A stretch of DNA of 64,000 nucleotides from an uncultured Roseovarius sp. (GCF_913057115.1 NZ_CAJXNN010000012.1:23030-87029); one strand, 5' to 3'. Counted from the first letter of the stretch, positions 45,121 to 54,210 are shown. Numbers and translations are program-made. The notes: generated from the letters alone by a model not told the origin.

Positions 45121-46107
45121 ATGCGTTGTATTGCCTACGAACGGTTCGGACCGGCAAAAGACGTTTTGTCGCTTGATGATCGGGAGCTTCCCAAACCCGG
45201 ACCGGGCGAAGTTCTGGTGCGGCTGGCCTATTCCGGTGTTAACCCCTCGGATGCCAAGGCCCGCGCCGGGGCGCGGCCCGGTGTGACCAAGCCTGCCTTT
45301 CCGCAGATCGTGCCGCATTCCGATGGGGCGGGTGTGGTTGAGGCCGTTGGCGAGGGCGTGGATAGCGCCCGCGTGGGTGAACGCGTTTGGATTTGGAACG
45401 GCCAGTGGCAACGCGCCTTTGGCACGGCGGCGGAGTACATCGCCCTGCCCTCGGAGCAGGCGGTGACCCTGCCCGACGGCGTGTCGCTTGAGGCTGGGGC
45501 CACACTTGGCATTCCCGGGCTGACCGCAGCGCAGGTGGTTTTTGGCGGCGGCGATGTGAACGGGCAAACCCTGCTGGTTGCGGGCGGGGCCGGGGCTGTG
45601 GGGCATAACGCGGTGCAACTGGCCAGGGCGGGTGGCGCGCGAGTGATTGCCACATGCGCGCCCAAGGCCATGGACCGGGTGCGCGACGCCGGGGCCGATC
45701 ATGTCTTTGACTATGCCGACCCGGAGTTGGCCGCGCAAATCAAGAGCGTGGCTCCGGATGGCGTGGATCGTGCCGTGGAAGTGGAATTCGGGAGCAATGT
45801 CGATCTTTTGGCCGAGATCATGCGACCCTTGGGCACGATCGCTGCTTATGGGTCTGGCAAAGAGATGGCCCCCACCCTGCCCTTTGGGCCTTACCTGTTC
45901 AAGGCGCTCAAAATCGACATCACCTTGATCTACATCCTGCCAATGCCCCAGCGACAGGTTATCATCGCACGCCTGCACGAAGCCTTGAGCAGTGGCGCGC
46001 TCCGCCCCGAGATCGGCGCGCGGTTCGCGCTTGAAGATTGCGCCAAGGCACATGACGCAGTGATGACCCCAGGACGCGCGGGTGCGGTTCTGCTGGAGAT
46101 GGGTTAG
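45121..46107 (+). CDS. Zinc-independent MDR oxidoreductase (quinone oxidoreductase-like)
   Basis: 328 residues. GroES-like N-terminal part (LPKPGPGEVLVRLAYSGVNPSDAKARAG) and a Rossmann domain with AGGAGAVGHNAVQLARAGGARVIAT. The catalytic zinc ligands of alcohol dehydrogenases are missing, so this is a Qor/zeta-crystallin-type NADPH reductase. Substrate unknown. The ATG is 11 bp after the irr stop; an upstream GTG overlapping the irr stop (GTGA) is possible. Probably co-transcribed with irr. Confidence 0.88.
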   Translation: MRCIAYERFGPAKDVLSLDDRELPKPGPGEVLVRLAYSGVNPSDAKARAGARPGVTKPAFPQIVPHSDGAGVVEAVGEGVDSARVGERVWIWNGQWQRAFGTAAEYIALPSEQAVTLPDGVSLEAGATLGIPGLTAAQVVFGGGDVNGQTLLVAGGAGAVGHNAVQLARAGGARVIATCAPKAMDRVRDAGADHVFDYADPELAAQIKSVAPDGVDRAVEVEFGSNVDLLAEIMRPLGTIAAYGSGKEMAPTLPFGPYLFKALKIDITLIYILPMPQRQVIIARLHEALSSGALRPEIGARFALEDCAKAHDAVMTPGRAGAVLLEMG

Positions 46108-46112
46108 GGCTG

Positions 46113-46207
46113 AAGCCGTTTCGAAACGGTTTGGTTGAAGCGCCTTGCAAGGCGCTTTGATGCGCGGTTTGCAAACCGCGCGCTGCAAGCCCGTTCGAAC
46201 GGGCTTG
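46113..46207. repeat. Cluster of four palindromes, copy 2 (reverse order)
   Basis: In order: D' 46113-46132 (AAGCCGTTTCGAAACGGTTT, one mismatch), C' 46138-46157 (AAGCGCCTTGCAAGGCGCTT), B' 46162-46181 (GCGCGGTTTGCAAACCGCGC) and A' 46186-46207 (core CCCGTTCGAACGGG). These are the palindromes of 17067-17162 in the opposite order. As there, the cluster fills the gap between two converging genes. Confidence 0.88.
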
Positions 46208-46229
46208 GACCAGAAACCCGTTTGCCGCT

Positions 46230-46847
46230 TCAGTCCCCCGGCTTGATGCCTGACAGGCCCGTCTGCGTGATCCGCTGGCGCGAGGCTTGCAGGCCCTCCT
46301 GGAAGCCCTCGGCATCACCGTAGTCGACGAATTGCGCATAATAAGCGTGGTGCGCGCCGACGCGGGCGGCGTGTTTGATGGGGCACCAGTAGGCTTCGGT
46401 CCGGCCGGCGATTTCCTGCACGTAGCCGATGAGGCCGTTGCAATAGCCGCAATAGATGCAGTTCAGCTTCTGCAGGGCATTGAGATAGGCCAGGTGGTGG
46501 CGATCGACCCGGATGAAATCGGCGCGTTTGACGCGCTCGATCCCGTAGACCGGAAAGCAGATGCGTTGGTAGAGCGTCACGAAAAGGTCGAGCAGGACAA
46601 AGGGAATGATCAGCGAATAGATCACCGGTGCGGTCAGAACCACCATGGGCCGGGTGCGGCGCAGGAAGGTCGAAAGCCGCACGCGAAAGGCCCGATGCTG
46701 TTTGCGAATTTCGCTCTCGAACTCCACGCGGCCATTTTGCAGGCTATAGCGGAACTGCTTGCGGCGACGGGTGAATTCGGCCTCAAGCTCATCTTGCAAA
46801 TCGCGGATGCGGGTGAGGATTTTTTCGGTGGGCGTGGGGGTGGTCAT
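46230..46847 (-). CDS. Uncharacterised membrane protein with CxxCxxC motif
   Basis: 205 residues: an N-terminal coiled coil (about 10-62, rich in R/E/K), a hydrophobic hairpin or long helix (about 70-100, MVVLTAPVIYSLIIPFVLLDLFVTLY), then a conserved C-terminal part with NCIYCGYCNG and, 25 residues later, YWCPIKHA. Four cysteines (C-x2-C-x2-C and C) could hold zinc or an iron-sulfur cluster. It belongs to a widespread proteobacterial family I recognise only as uncharacterised. It stands alone between the palindrome cluster and the FKBP gene. Confidence 0.75.
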   Translation of the reverse strand: MTTPTPTEKILTRIRDLQDELEAEFTRRRKQFRYSLQNGRVEFESEIRKQHRAFRVRLSTFLRRTRPMVVLTAPVIYSLIIPFVLLDLFVTLYQRICFPVYGIERVKRADFIRVDRHHLAYLNALQKLNCIYCGYCNGLIGYVQEIAGRTEAYWCPIKHAARVGAHHAYYAQFVDYGDAEGFQEGLQASRQRITQTGLSGIKPGD

Positions 46848-46890
46848 GCAGGTGGCCTCCGGGCTTTGCCCCTACCCTATCGCGACCTGC

Positions 46891-46929
46891 ACAAAAGAAA
46901 AGCGCGCGTGAGGCCCCCCTCACGCGCGC
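46891..46929 (-). terminator. Rho-independent terminator after the FKBP gene
   Basis: A 12-bp perfect GC stem (46902-46913 with 46918-46929), CCCC loop, then TTTTCTTTT on the minus strand. It begins 25 bp past the FKBP stop. Confidence 0.92.
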
Positions 46930-46953
46930 CTTGAAACTCCAACCGGACGCAGT

Positions 46954-47382
46954 TCAGGCGATCTCGACCAGTTCGATGTTGAAGGTCAGGTCCTTGCCCG
47001 CCAGCGGGTGGTTGGCGTCGAGCGTGACTTGTTCCTCGGTCACTTCGACCACGGTCACGGGCATGACCTGGCCCTGCGGGGTTTGGACCTGCAACTGGGT
47101 TCCCAGATCAAGCGGGATATCGTCAGGAATTTCAGCGCGCGGCACGGCCTGTTGGGCGTTGGGGTCGGGCTGGCCATAGGCGTCGTCGGCGGCAATCTCT
47201 ACCGTCTTTTTCTCGCCCACTTCCATGCCGGGCATGGCGGCGTCGAGGCCGGGGATGATCTGCCCTGAACCCACGGTGAATTCCAGCGGGTCGCGCCCTT
47301 CGGAGCTATCGAAGGTCTGACCGTCGGTCAGTGTTCCGGTATAGTGAATGCGGACAGTATCGCCCGATTTGACTTGCGTCAT
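46954..47382 (-). CDS. SlyD-type FKBP peptidyl-prolyl isomerase
   Basis: 142 residues. FKBP strands VRIHYTGTLTDGQTFDSS and IIPGLDAAMPGMEVGEKKTVEI with the inserted IF chaperone domain (about 70-120) as in SlyD; the His-rich metal tail of E. coli SlyD is absent. Soluble folding helper. The start MTQVKSGDTVRIHYTG is the natural one; the upstream extension is not protein-like. Followed by a strong terminator. Confidence 0.92.
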   Translation of the reverse strand: MTQVKSGDTVRIHYTGTLTDGQTFDSSEGRDPLEFTVGSGQIIPGLDAAMPGMEVGEKKTVEIAADDAYGQPDPNAQQAVPRAEIPDDIPLDLGTQLQVQTPQGQVMPVTVVEVTEEQVTLDANHPLAGKDLTFNIELVEIA

Positions 47383-47579
47383 GAGGTATCCAATCTGTTT
47401 GGGGATGGGTTTGCAAGGCCGTGCCATGGCACGGGTGCTTGGGTGTGTCTGACGCAGAGTCTAAGCATTGCGCCCAAAGATTGCAAACAACCCGCCGAGC
47501 AAATCTGGCCCCGGTGCCAAAGCCCCTTCCCCAACCCTGCGATCCATGCAAGTCTTCGGCCGAAACCAAAGGGGGAGCC

Positions 47580-48260
47580 ATGCCGATCACAACCTGTATT
47601 TTCGATGCCTATGGCACGCTGTTCGACGTGGCCGCCGCCGCGCGCATGGCTGCCGAAGAGCCGGGGCGTGAGGGTTTTGCCGAGCATTGGCCACAGATCG
47701 CCGAGCATTGGCGTCTGAAACAGTTGCAATACACATGGTTGCGCGCGGTCATGGGCCAGCATTGCGATTTTTGGGATGTTACAAAGGATGGCTTGGATTG
47801 GGCGCTCGAGGCCTCGGGGCTGAATGGCGACGAGAACCTGCGCACCCGGCTTTTGCAGTTGTATCGCGAGTTGGCCGCCTATCCGGAGGTGCCCGATATG
47901 CTGGCCACCCTGAAAGCGCGCGGCATGACCTGCGCCATCCTGTCGAACGGCAGCCCCGATATGCTGGATGCCGCTGTGCAATCGGCGGGCATCGGGGGCT
48001 ATCTTGACGATGTTTTGTCGGTGGAAAGCGTGGGAGTCTTCAAGCCCGCACGGGTGGTTTACGACATGGTGGGCGCGCGGTTTGGCTGTGCGCCGGGCGA
48101 GGTTTTGTTTGTCTCCTCCAATGGATGGGATGCAGGGGCCGCGGCGGGCTATGGCTTTACCACCGCCTGGGTCAACCGCGCGGGCGATCCGGTGGATCGC
48201 CTGCCCGCCACGCCGCATCACATCCTGTCCGATTTGACAAACATTCCGGAGCTTGTCTGA
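47580..48260 (+). CDS. Haloacid dehalogenase type II (HAD superfamily)
   Basis: 226 residues. Nucleophile Asp in TCIFDAYGTLFD, Ser in ILSNGSPDML, Lys in VGVFKPARVVYD and the acidic motif SSNGWDAGAAAGYGF. The Y-T and aromatic pocket pattern fits L-2-haloacid dehalogenase, which hydrolyses 2-haloalkanoates to 2-hydroxy acids. GGGGGAG lies before the ATG. First of four tightly packed plus-strand genes. Confidence 0.9.
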   Translation: MPITTCIFDAYGTLFDVAAAARMAAEEPGREGFAEHWPQIAEHWRLKQLQYTWLRAVMGQHCDFWDVTKDGLDWALEASGLNGDENLRTRLLQLYRELAAYPEVPDMLATLKARGMTCAILSNGSPDMLDAAVQSAGIGGYLDDVLSVESVGVFKPARVVYDMVGARFGCAPGEVLFVSSNGWDAGAAAGYGFTTAWVNRAGDPVDRLPATPHHILSDLTNIPELV

Positions 48261-48262
48261 CC

Positions 48263-49096
48263 ATGCCGCGTTTTACCACATCTGACGGGCTGAGCCTGCA
48301 TTACACCGATGAGGGCGAAGGCCGCCCGGTGCTCTGCCTTGCGGGGCTGACGCGCAATGGCGCGGATTTTTCCTATCTTGCGCCGCATTTGCCGGGGGTA
48401 CGCCTGATCCGGATGGATTACCGGGGACGGGGGCAGTCGGAATATGCCAGCGACCCGATGACCTATAACATCCTGCGCGAGGGCGAGGATGCCATCGAAT
48501 TGCTGGATCATCTGGGGTTGGCGCGCGCCACGATCATCGGCACCTCGCGCGGCGGGTTGATTTCCATGGCCCTGTCGGTGACGCATTCGGACCGTTTGCA
48601 AGCCGTGGTTCTGAATGACATCGGCCCGGTGGTGGATGCCGCGGGCCTTGAGCGGATCATGGATTACGTGGGCAAAACACCCCCCTTCCCCGATCTGGAT
48701 GCCGCCGCGCAAGCGCTGGCCTCGGGCCACGCGCATGATTTTCCCGGTGTGCCGGTCTCGCGCTGGCGCGAACAGGCCGAATTCATGTGGGAGGATGCGC
48801 CGGGTGCGGGGCTTGCCCTGCGTTATGACCCCAAGCTGCGCGATGCGCTGATCGGACAAGCGGGTGTGGGCGAGGCCCCGAACCTGTGGGATTTGTTCGA
48901 CGGGTTGAAGGAAATCCCCGTGGCGGCCATTCGCGGGGCCAATTCCGACCTGCTGACCGCCGGGACATTGGAGGTGATGCAAGAGCGGCACCCCGGCCTG
49001 ATCGCCGCCACGGTGCCGGACCGGGGGCATGTGCCCTTCTTGGATGAAAAGGAGGCCTTGCAGGCCATCCATAGCCTTTTGGAGCAAAGCGCATGA
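48263..49096 (+). CDS. Alpha/beta hydrolase
   Basis: 277 residues. Strand-turn-helix nucleophile GTSRGGLIS (Ser in G-T-S-R-G), oxyanion region CLAGLTRNG, and the catalytic His in PDRGHVPFLDE. The order matches the haloalkane-dehalogenase/epoxide-hydrolase-like group, but Ser as nucleophile points to an esterase or lactonase. It starts 3 bp after the HAD stop and its stop overlaps the next ATG. Substrate unknown. Confidence 0.88.
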   Translation: MPRFTTSDGLSLHYTDEGEGRPVLCLAGLTRNGADFSYLAPHLPGVRLIRMDYRGRGQSEYASDPMTYNILREGEDAIELLDHLGLARATIIGTSRGGLISMALSVTHSDRLQAVVLNDIGPVVDAAGLERIMDYVGKTPPFPDLDAAAQALASGHAHDFPGVPVSRWREQAEFMWEDAPGAGLALRYDPKLRDALIGQAGVGEAPNLWDLFDGLKEIPVAAIRGANSDLLTAGTLEVMQERHPGLIAATVPDRGHVPFLDEKEALQAIHSLLEQSA

Positions 49097-50073
49097 GCGA
49101 TATTAACATGATCCGGGCGGCCGCCCAGCGCCTGAAAGGCCATGCGCGGCGCACGCCGCTGCTGTCCTCGCCCTTTCTGGACGAGATTGCCGGGCGGCGG
49201 GTTCTGGTGAAGCCTGAATGCCTGCAACACACCGGCAGCTTCAAGTATCGCGGCGGGCGTTCGGCGGTTTCGGCGCTTGATCCGGCGGTGCGCGAAAAGG
49301 GCGTGCTGGCCTTTTCCTCGGGCAATCACGCGCAGGGCGTGGCGCTGGCCGCGCGCGAGTTTGGCGTACCGGCGGTGATCGTCATGCCCAATGACGCGCC
49401 AGCGTTGAAAATCGCCAATACCCGCGCGCTTGGTGCCGAAGTGGTGCTTTATGATCGTCCCGGCGGCGAAAGCCGCGAAGAGGTGGGCGAAGCCCTGCGC
49501 AGCAAGCGCGGCCTGACCCTGATCAAACCCTATGACGAACCTGAGGTGATCGCCGGGCAAGGCACCTGCGGGCTTGAGATTGCGGCGCAAGCGGCCGAAC
49601 TGGGCGTCACCGAAGCCGATGTCCTGGTCTGTTGTGGAGGTGGCGGCCTGACCTCAGGGATTGCCCTTGCGCTTGAGGCCGAGGCCCCGGGGATGCGCGC
49701 GCGCCCCGTGGAACCCGAAGGGTTTGACGATACTGCGCGCTCGCTTGTTTCCGGGCGGATTGAGCGAAACGCGCAAGGCTCGGGCGGGATATGCGATGCG
49801 ATTGTGACGCCCGCACCGGGGCAGATCACCTTCCCGATCATGCAACGCCTCTGCGGGCCGGGCCTTGTGGTCAGCGAAGACGAGGCCCTGCGCGCCATGG
49901 CACTGGCGTGGCAACGGCTCAAGGTGGTGGCCGAACCGGGCGGGGCCGTGGCCTTGGCCGCAGCCCTTTTTCACGGATCGCAGATCGAAGGCGATACGGT
50001 GATTTGTACGATCTCGGGCGGGAACGTGGACAAGGCGATGTTCACCCGCGCCCTCGACACCCTTAGCGATTGA
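49093..50073 (+). CDS. Fold-type II PLP threonine/serine dehydratase-like enzyme
   Basis: 326 residues. PLP lysine in HTGSFKYRGG, phosphate-binding glycine loop CCGGGGLTSG, and ISGGNVD near the end as in catabolic threonine dehydratases. No ACT domain, so no feedback site. Threonine or serine deamination, serine racemase or beta-hydroxyaspartate dehydratase activity are all possible. ATG overlaps the hydrolase stop (ATGA). Confidence 0.85.
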   Translation: MSDINMIRAAAQRLKGHARRTPLLSSPFLDEIAGRRVLVKPECLQHTGSFKYRGGRSAVSALDPAVREKGVLAFSSGNHAQGVALAAREFGVPAVIVMPNDAPALKIANTRALGAEVVLYDRPGGESREEVGEALRSKRGLTLIKPYDEPEVIAGQGTCGLEIAAQAAELGVTEADVLVCCGGGGLTSGIALALEAEAPGMRARPVEPEGFDDTARSLVSGRIERNAQGSGGICDAIVTPAPGQITFPIMQRLCGPGLVVSEDEALRAMALAWQRLKVVAEPGGAVALAAALFHGSQIEGDTVICTISGGNVDKAMFTRALDTLSD

Positions 50074-50084
50074 CAGGAGCCCCA

Positions 50085-51284
50085 ATGACCGAGTTCACGA
50101 TTGCCAGTTTCAACGTCAAAAACCTGATTGGCCCCGATAAGGAATATTACGAGTTTCAATCCTACACGCCTGAGGAATACGCGTGGAAAGAGGATTGGAT
50201 GGCGGATCAACTCTTGTCGATGAACGCCGATATCGTGGGCTTTCAGGAAATTTTCGAGCAAGAGGCCCTGCGCGCCGTGATCGAAGAGACCAATACGCGT
50301 GCCACCGAATTGAATGACGCAACGATCCCCGACCGCTCAAAGCGCTATCATCGCAAGGTGATTTTTCAAAAGCTCAAGGTGGAACCCTATAGCGAGGCCA
50401 GCCTCGCCTTCGCTCCCAACACGGCCGACGAAGGGGTGCCGGGCAAACGCCGCCCGGGTCTGGCGATCCTGTCGCGCTTTGGCTTTCATGGGCAACCTGA
50501 GGTCATTCAGGACTTGCCAGAGCCACTGCGCATCCCCTTCGCACCGCTGCGCGGCATGGAAGATGCCGAGGCGGGGCACTACACCCTGCGCCGCCTGTCG
50601 CGGCCGATTCTCAAGGCGCGGGTGCCGGTGGGCGACCGGGTGGTCACCGTCTTCAACTGCCACCTCAAATCGAAGCTTGGGGAATATATCAAACCGCAAG
50701 GCGCGGAGTTTGCCCCCGAAGAGGACCTCACCCAATACGACGCGGTCGGCCGCGCCATGGGCAGCCTGCGCGCCGCCATCCGGCGCATGGCCGAGGCTTG
50801 GGTCCTGCGGCGCGAAATCGTGGCCGAACTGGAGGCTGGTCATCCGGTGATGGTGCTGGGCGATTTCAACGATGGCGAACATGCGGTCAGCTCGGAAATC
50901 ATCAGCGGTGAACGCCCCTTCAAAAACTACGCCTGGATGCTGCGCCACGATGCGCAATCCCCTTCGGACCGCTACTCCGACGAAGAACACCGCCAGATCA
51001 CCGAAGATGTGGAACGCCTGTCACTGCATCCCGCCGAGCGGCTGTTTGTGCGCAAATCCCTGCGCGACATGGTCTATACGACGGCCTTTGGCGGGGTTTT
51101 CGAATCCATCGACCAGATCTACCTAAGCCGCCACTTCCACCCCGAATTCCCGGGCCGGATCGGCGAAATGACCTATTTCAGCGTGTTCAACGACCATATC
51201 ACCGACGGCTCCCACGCCGAGGCCCCCTATAACAAGCTGGCCTCCGATCACGGCCAGATCATGGCGCATATCCGGCTGGACTGA
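50085..51284 (+). CDS. Endonuclease/exonuclease/phosphatase (EEP) family protein
   Basis: 399 residues. EEP motifs: FTIASFNVKNL, IVGFQEIFEQEAL (metal Glu), FNCHLKSK, VMVLGDFNDGEHA (Asp/Asn pair) and SDHGQIMAHI (final Asp-His). It should cleave phosphodiesters, either nucleic acid or a small-molecule substrate. No signal peptide, so probably cytoplasmic. AGGAG lies before the ATG, 11 bp after the PLP gene. Confidence 0.85.
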   Translation: MTEFTIASFNVKNLIGPDKEYYEFQSYTPEEYAWKEDWMADQLLSMNADIVGFQEIFEQEALRAVIEETNTRATELNDATIPDRSKRYHRKVIFQKLKVEPYSEASLAFAPNTADEGVPGKRRPGLAILSRFGFHGQPEVIQDLPEPLRIPFAPLRGMEDAEAGHYTLRRLSRPILKARVPVGDRVVTVFNCHLKSKLGEYIKPQGAEFAPEEDLTQYDAVGRAMGSLRAAIRRMAEAWVLRREIVAELEAGHPVMVLGDFNDGEHAVSSEIISGERPFKNYAWMLRHDAQSPSDRYSDEEHRQITEDVERLSLHPAERLFVRKSLRDMVYTTAFGGVFESIDQIYLSRHFHPEFPGRIGEMTYFSVFNDHITDGSHAEAPYNKLASDHGQIMAHIRLD

Positions 51285-51349
51285 CCTGATTGAGCGCGCC
51301 CTTGGCGCTCGCTTGGCATCTCGGAGTCTGTCTCTGACAGCCTCGTCGG

Positions 51350-51460
51350 GGTGCCTCCGGCGGGAGTATTTTTTGAAAGATGAAACGCACCTTTTTCCTT
51401 CATCTTTCTCCAAATACTCCGGGGTGAATTGGCCAAAGGCCAAGAGGGGCAGCGCCCCTC
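51350..51460. repeat. Inverted pair of dispersed repeats
   Basis: One copy (GGAGTATTTTTTGAAAGATG from 51363) faces a second in reverse (TTCATCTTTCTCCAAATACT from 51399), giving a 22-bp arm with three mismatches and a 14-bp loop. Then follows GAGGGGCAGCGCCCCTC (51444-51460). It fills the 271-bp gap between two gene blocks and may act as a transcription end. Confidence 0.85.
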
Positions 51461-51555
51461 ATCCTAACAAACCTCTGCGGCGCAGCCGCGCCTTTGGGTC
51501 AGGGCTTGACCCCGGAGGCAAGGGGCGGGCATCTGAGGCCAAGGGAGGATGACAT

Positions 51556-52344
51556 ATGCAAATGGCCGATCTGGGCGATATCGCCCTGCACTATCGCGAG
51601 GATGGCACGCCCGATGGCGCGCCCTTGGTGTTTGCCAATTCTCTGGGCACCGACCTGCGGCTTTGGGATGACGTGCTGCCGCACCTGCCCAAAGGCTTGC
51701 GTATCATCCGCTATGACATGCGCGGTCACGGTTTGTCGGATTGCCCCAAGGGGCCCTATTCCATGGGGGCGCTTGTGCGCGATGCCGAGCGTTTATTGGA
51801 TCATTTGCGCGTGCGCGATTGTGTCTTCGTGGGGCTCTCGATCGGCGGCATGGTGGCGCAGGGTTTGGCTGTCAAGCGGCTGGACCTGATGCGCGCCATG
51901 GTGCTGTCGAACACCGCCGCCAAGATCGGCCAGCCCGAGATGTGGGCCGAACGGATCGCCGCCGTGAAACAGGGCGGTGTTGCGGCCCTGTCCAATGCGA
52001 CCTTGGAACGGTGGTTCCCCCGCGCCTTTCGCGCCACGCCCGAGATCAACGCGTGGCGGCATATGTTGGAGCGCACCCCGCCCCGCGGTTTTGCGGGATG
52101 TGCGGCGGCCATTGCGGGCACGGATTTCTACACCCCCACCAGCGGTTTGCGCCTGCCCACACTGGGCATTGCCGGGTCCGAGGATGGTTCCACCCCGCCC
52201 GATCTGGTGCGCGAGACCGTCAATCTTATTCCCGGCGCGCGCTTTCACCTGATGCGCAAGGCGGGGCATTTGCCTTGCGTCGATCAGCCCAAGGCCTATG
52301 CCGAGGTCCTGACCGGGTTTCTGAAGGAGGTGGGCCATGTCTGA
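51556..52344 (+). CDS. 3-oxoadipate enol-lactonase-like alpha/beta hydrolase
   Basis: 262 residues. PcaD pattern: VFANSLGTDLRLWDDVLPHL, YDMRGHGLSD, nucleophile GLSIGGMVAQGLA, and His in KAGHLPCVDQP. In the beta-ketoadipate route PcaD opens the enol-lactone ring, but no other pca gene is in the window. GGGAGGATGACAT precedes the start. It overlaps the next gene by 8 bp. Confidence 0.85.
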   Translation: MQMADLGDIALHYREDGTPDGAPLVFANSLGTDLRLWDDVLPHLPKGLRIIRYDMRGHGLSDCPKGPYSMGALVRDAERLLDHLRVRDCVFVGLSIGGMVAQGLAVKRLDLMRAMVLSNTAAKIGQPEMWAERIAAVKQGGVAALSNATLERWFPRAFRATPEINAWRHMLERTPPRGFAGCAAAIAGTDFYTPTSGLRLPTLGIAGSEDGSTPPDLVRETVNLIPGARFHLMRKAGHLPCVDQPKAYAEVLTGFLKEVGHV

Positions 52345-53053
52345 GATCGTCCTGGTGCATGGGTCCTGCCATGGCGCCTGGTGTTGGCGCGATGTGATCC
52401 CCAAGCTGGAAGAGCTGGGGCACGATGTGCGCGCCATTGACCTGCCCGGTCATGGGGCCAACCCCTGCCCCATCGCTGAGATAACGCTGGACCATTATGC
52501 GCAAGCCATCCTTGACGCGATCACCGGCCGCGCCGTGGTGGTGGGCCATTCCATGGCAGGCTTTCCCATCTCCGCCGCCGCCGAAGCCAACCCCGGTAAA
52601 ATCGCGCGCTTGGTTTATCTCTGCGCCTATGCGCCGCGCGATGGGGTCTCATTGGTCGATATGCGGATGGAGGCCCCGCGTCAGCCGCTTTTGGAGGCCA
52701 TCGAGAAAACCCCCGATGGCTTGGGTTTTACCTTCCGCGACAGTCACTTGGCCAAGGCGCTTTACCACGATTGCCCGGAGGGCACGGTCGACTATGCCCG
52801 CCAAAACCTCTGTGTGCAGGCGATCAAGCCGCAAGCCACTCCGATACGCCTTGGCGCGGCCTATGCCAGCGTGCCCAAAACCTACATCCGCTGTGACGAC
52901 GATCAGGCGATCCCGCCCGAGTATCAACGCAGCATGACGGCAAGCTGGCCCGAGGCGGATATCCGTGCCCTGCCCTCTAGTCATTCGCCGTTTTTTTCCA
53001 TGCCCGGACGACTGGCGCAGCTCATTGATCAGGTCACACAACAGACCCGGTAA
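52337..53053 (+). CDS. Alpha/beta hydrolase, methylesterase/hydroxynitrile-lyase-like
   Basis: 238 residues. IVLVHGSCHGAWCWRDV, DLPGHGANP, nucleophile VGHSMAGFPISA and His in SSHSPFFSMP, the pattern of the MES/HNL-type esterases. It starts inside the end of the enol-lactonase-like gene, so the two are made together. Substrate unknown. Confidence 0.87.
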   Translation: MSEIVLVHGSCHGAWCWRDVIPKLEELGHDVRAIDLPGHGANPCPIAEITLDHYAQAILDAITGRAVVVGHSMAGFPISAAAEANPGKIARLVYLCAYAPRDGVSLVDMRMEAPRQPLLEAIEKTPDGLGFTFRDSHLAKALYHDCPEGTVDYARQNLCVQAIKPQATPIRLGAAYASVPKTYIRCDDDQAIPPEYQRSMTASWPEADIRALPSSHSPFFSMPGRLAQLIDQVTQQTR

Positions 53054-53119
53054 AATCCCCGCTTGCACCCGCGCGCCATTCCCGTAACCCTTTGCCAAAA
53101 GAACAGGGAGCGAGGACCC

Positions 53120-54205
53120 ATGCCGACAATCAAGGCCGCCGTCTGCCACGCCTTCGGGCAACCAATGACCATAGAACAGGTCAACCTTCGCGCGCCCGAA
53201 ATGGGCGAGGTCGAAGTCACGCTCGAGGCCGTGGCGATCTGCCATTCGGATATCTCTTATGCCGAAGGGGCCTGGGGTGGTTCGCTCCCGGCCGTCTATG
53301 GCCACGAGGCCGCGGGCTATGTGACCGCCGTGGGCGCGGGTGTCACCGGGGTGGCCGAGGGCGACCCGGTGGTCGTTACCCTCATCCGCGCCTGTGGCGA
53401 GTGCCCCTCTTGCGGATCAGGCCGGCCTACGGGGTGCGAAACGCCCTATGACGGCGACCACGGCCCGCTGACACTGGCCGATGGCGGCAAGCTGCACCAG
53501 GCCATGGCCTGTGGGGCCTTCGCCGAAAAGGTCGTGGTGCATCACTCGCAAGTGGTCAAAACCCCCGCCGAAATGGCCATGGATGCCGCCAGCCTTCTGG
53601 CTTGCGGCGTGGTCACCGGCGTGGGTGCCGTGGTCAACGCGGCCAACCTGCGCGCGGGCCAAGACGTGGTGGTGATCGGCGCGGGCGGCGTGGGCCTCAA
53701 TGCTATCCAAGGCGCGCGGATCGCGGGCGCACGGCGTATCGTGGCCGTCGACATGAACGAAGATAAACTCGAAGACGCCAAGGCGTTCGGGGCCACCGAC
53801 GGCATTCTGGCCACCCAAGACAAACCCTGGCGCGCGGCCAAGGCCGCCATGGGGCGCGGGGCCGATGCGGTGCTGGTCACGGTGGGCGCGGCACAGGCCT
53901 ATGATCAGGCTCCGCGTTACATCGCGGGCGGCGGCAAGGTCATCATGGTCGGCATGCCCGCCACTGGGGCAGCCTCCACCTATGAAGCCGGCAGTTTCGC
54001 CGCCGCCGGGCAGTCCATGGTCGGCTCGAAAATGGGTGACGTGGTGATCAAGCGCGACATCCCTTGGATGATCGACATGTACCAACAGGGCCGGTTGAAA
54101 CTGGATGAATTGATCTCGAACCGCTGGAGCCTTGAACAAATCAACGAGGCCATCGCGGATACCAAACAAGGCAATGCGCGGCGCAACGTGATCATGCTGA
54201 AGTAA
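53120..54205 (+). CDS. Zinc-dependent alcohol dehydrogenase (MDR)
   Basis: 361 residues. Catalytic zinc ligands Cys in AICHSD, His in GHEAAGYV and a later Cys in LLACGVVTGVG; Rossmann GAGGVGLNAIQGARIAGA. The structural zinc loop has only three clear cysteines (CGECPSCGSGRPTGC), so it may be complete or slightly changed. Related to class III/glutathione-dependent forms by ACGVxTG. It follows the hydrolase by 66 bp and GGGAGCGAGGA. Substrate unknown. Confidence 0.88.
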   Translation: MPTIKAAVCHAFGQPMTIEQVNLRAPEMGEVEVTLEAVAICHSDISYAEGAWGGSLPAVYGHEAAGYVTAVGAGVTGVAEGDPVVVTLIRACGECPSCGSGRPTGCETPYDGDHGPLTLADGGKLHQAMACGAFAEKVVVHHSQVVKTPAEMAMDAASLLACGVVTGVGAVVNAANLRAGQDVVVIGAGGVGLNAIQGARIAGARRIVAVDMNEDKLEDAKAFGATDGILATQDKPWRAAKAAMGRGADAVLVTVGAAQAYDQAPRYIAGGGKVIMVGMPATGAASTYEAGSFAAAGQSMVGSKMGDVVIKRDIPWMIDMYQQGRLKLDELISNRWSLEQINEAIADTKQGNARRNVIMLK

Positions 54206-54210
54206 CCCGT

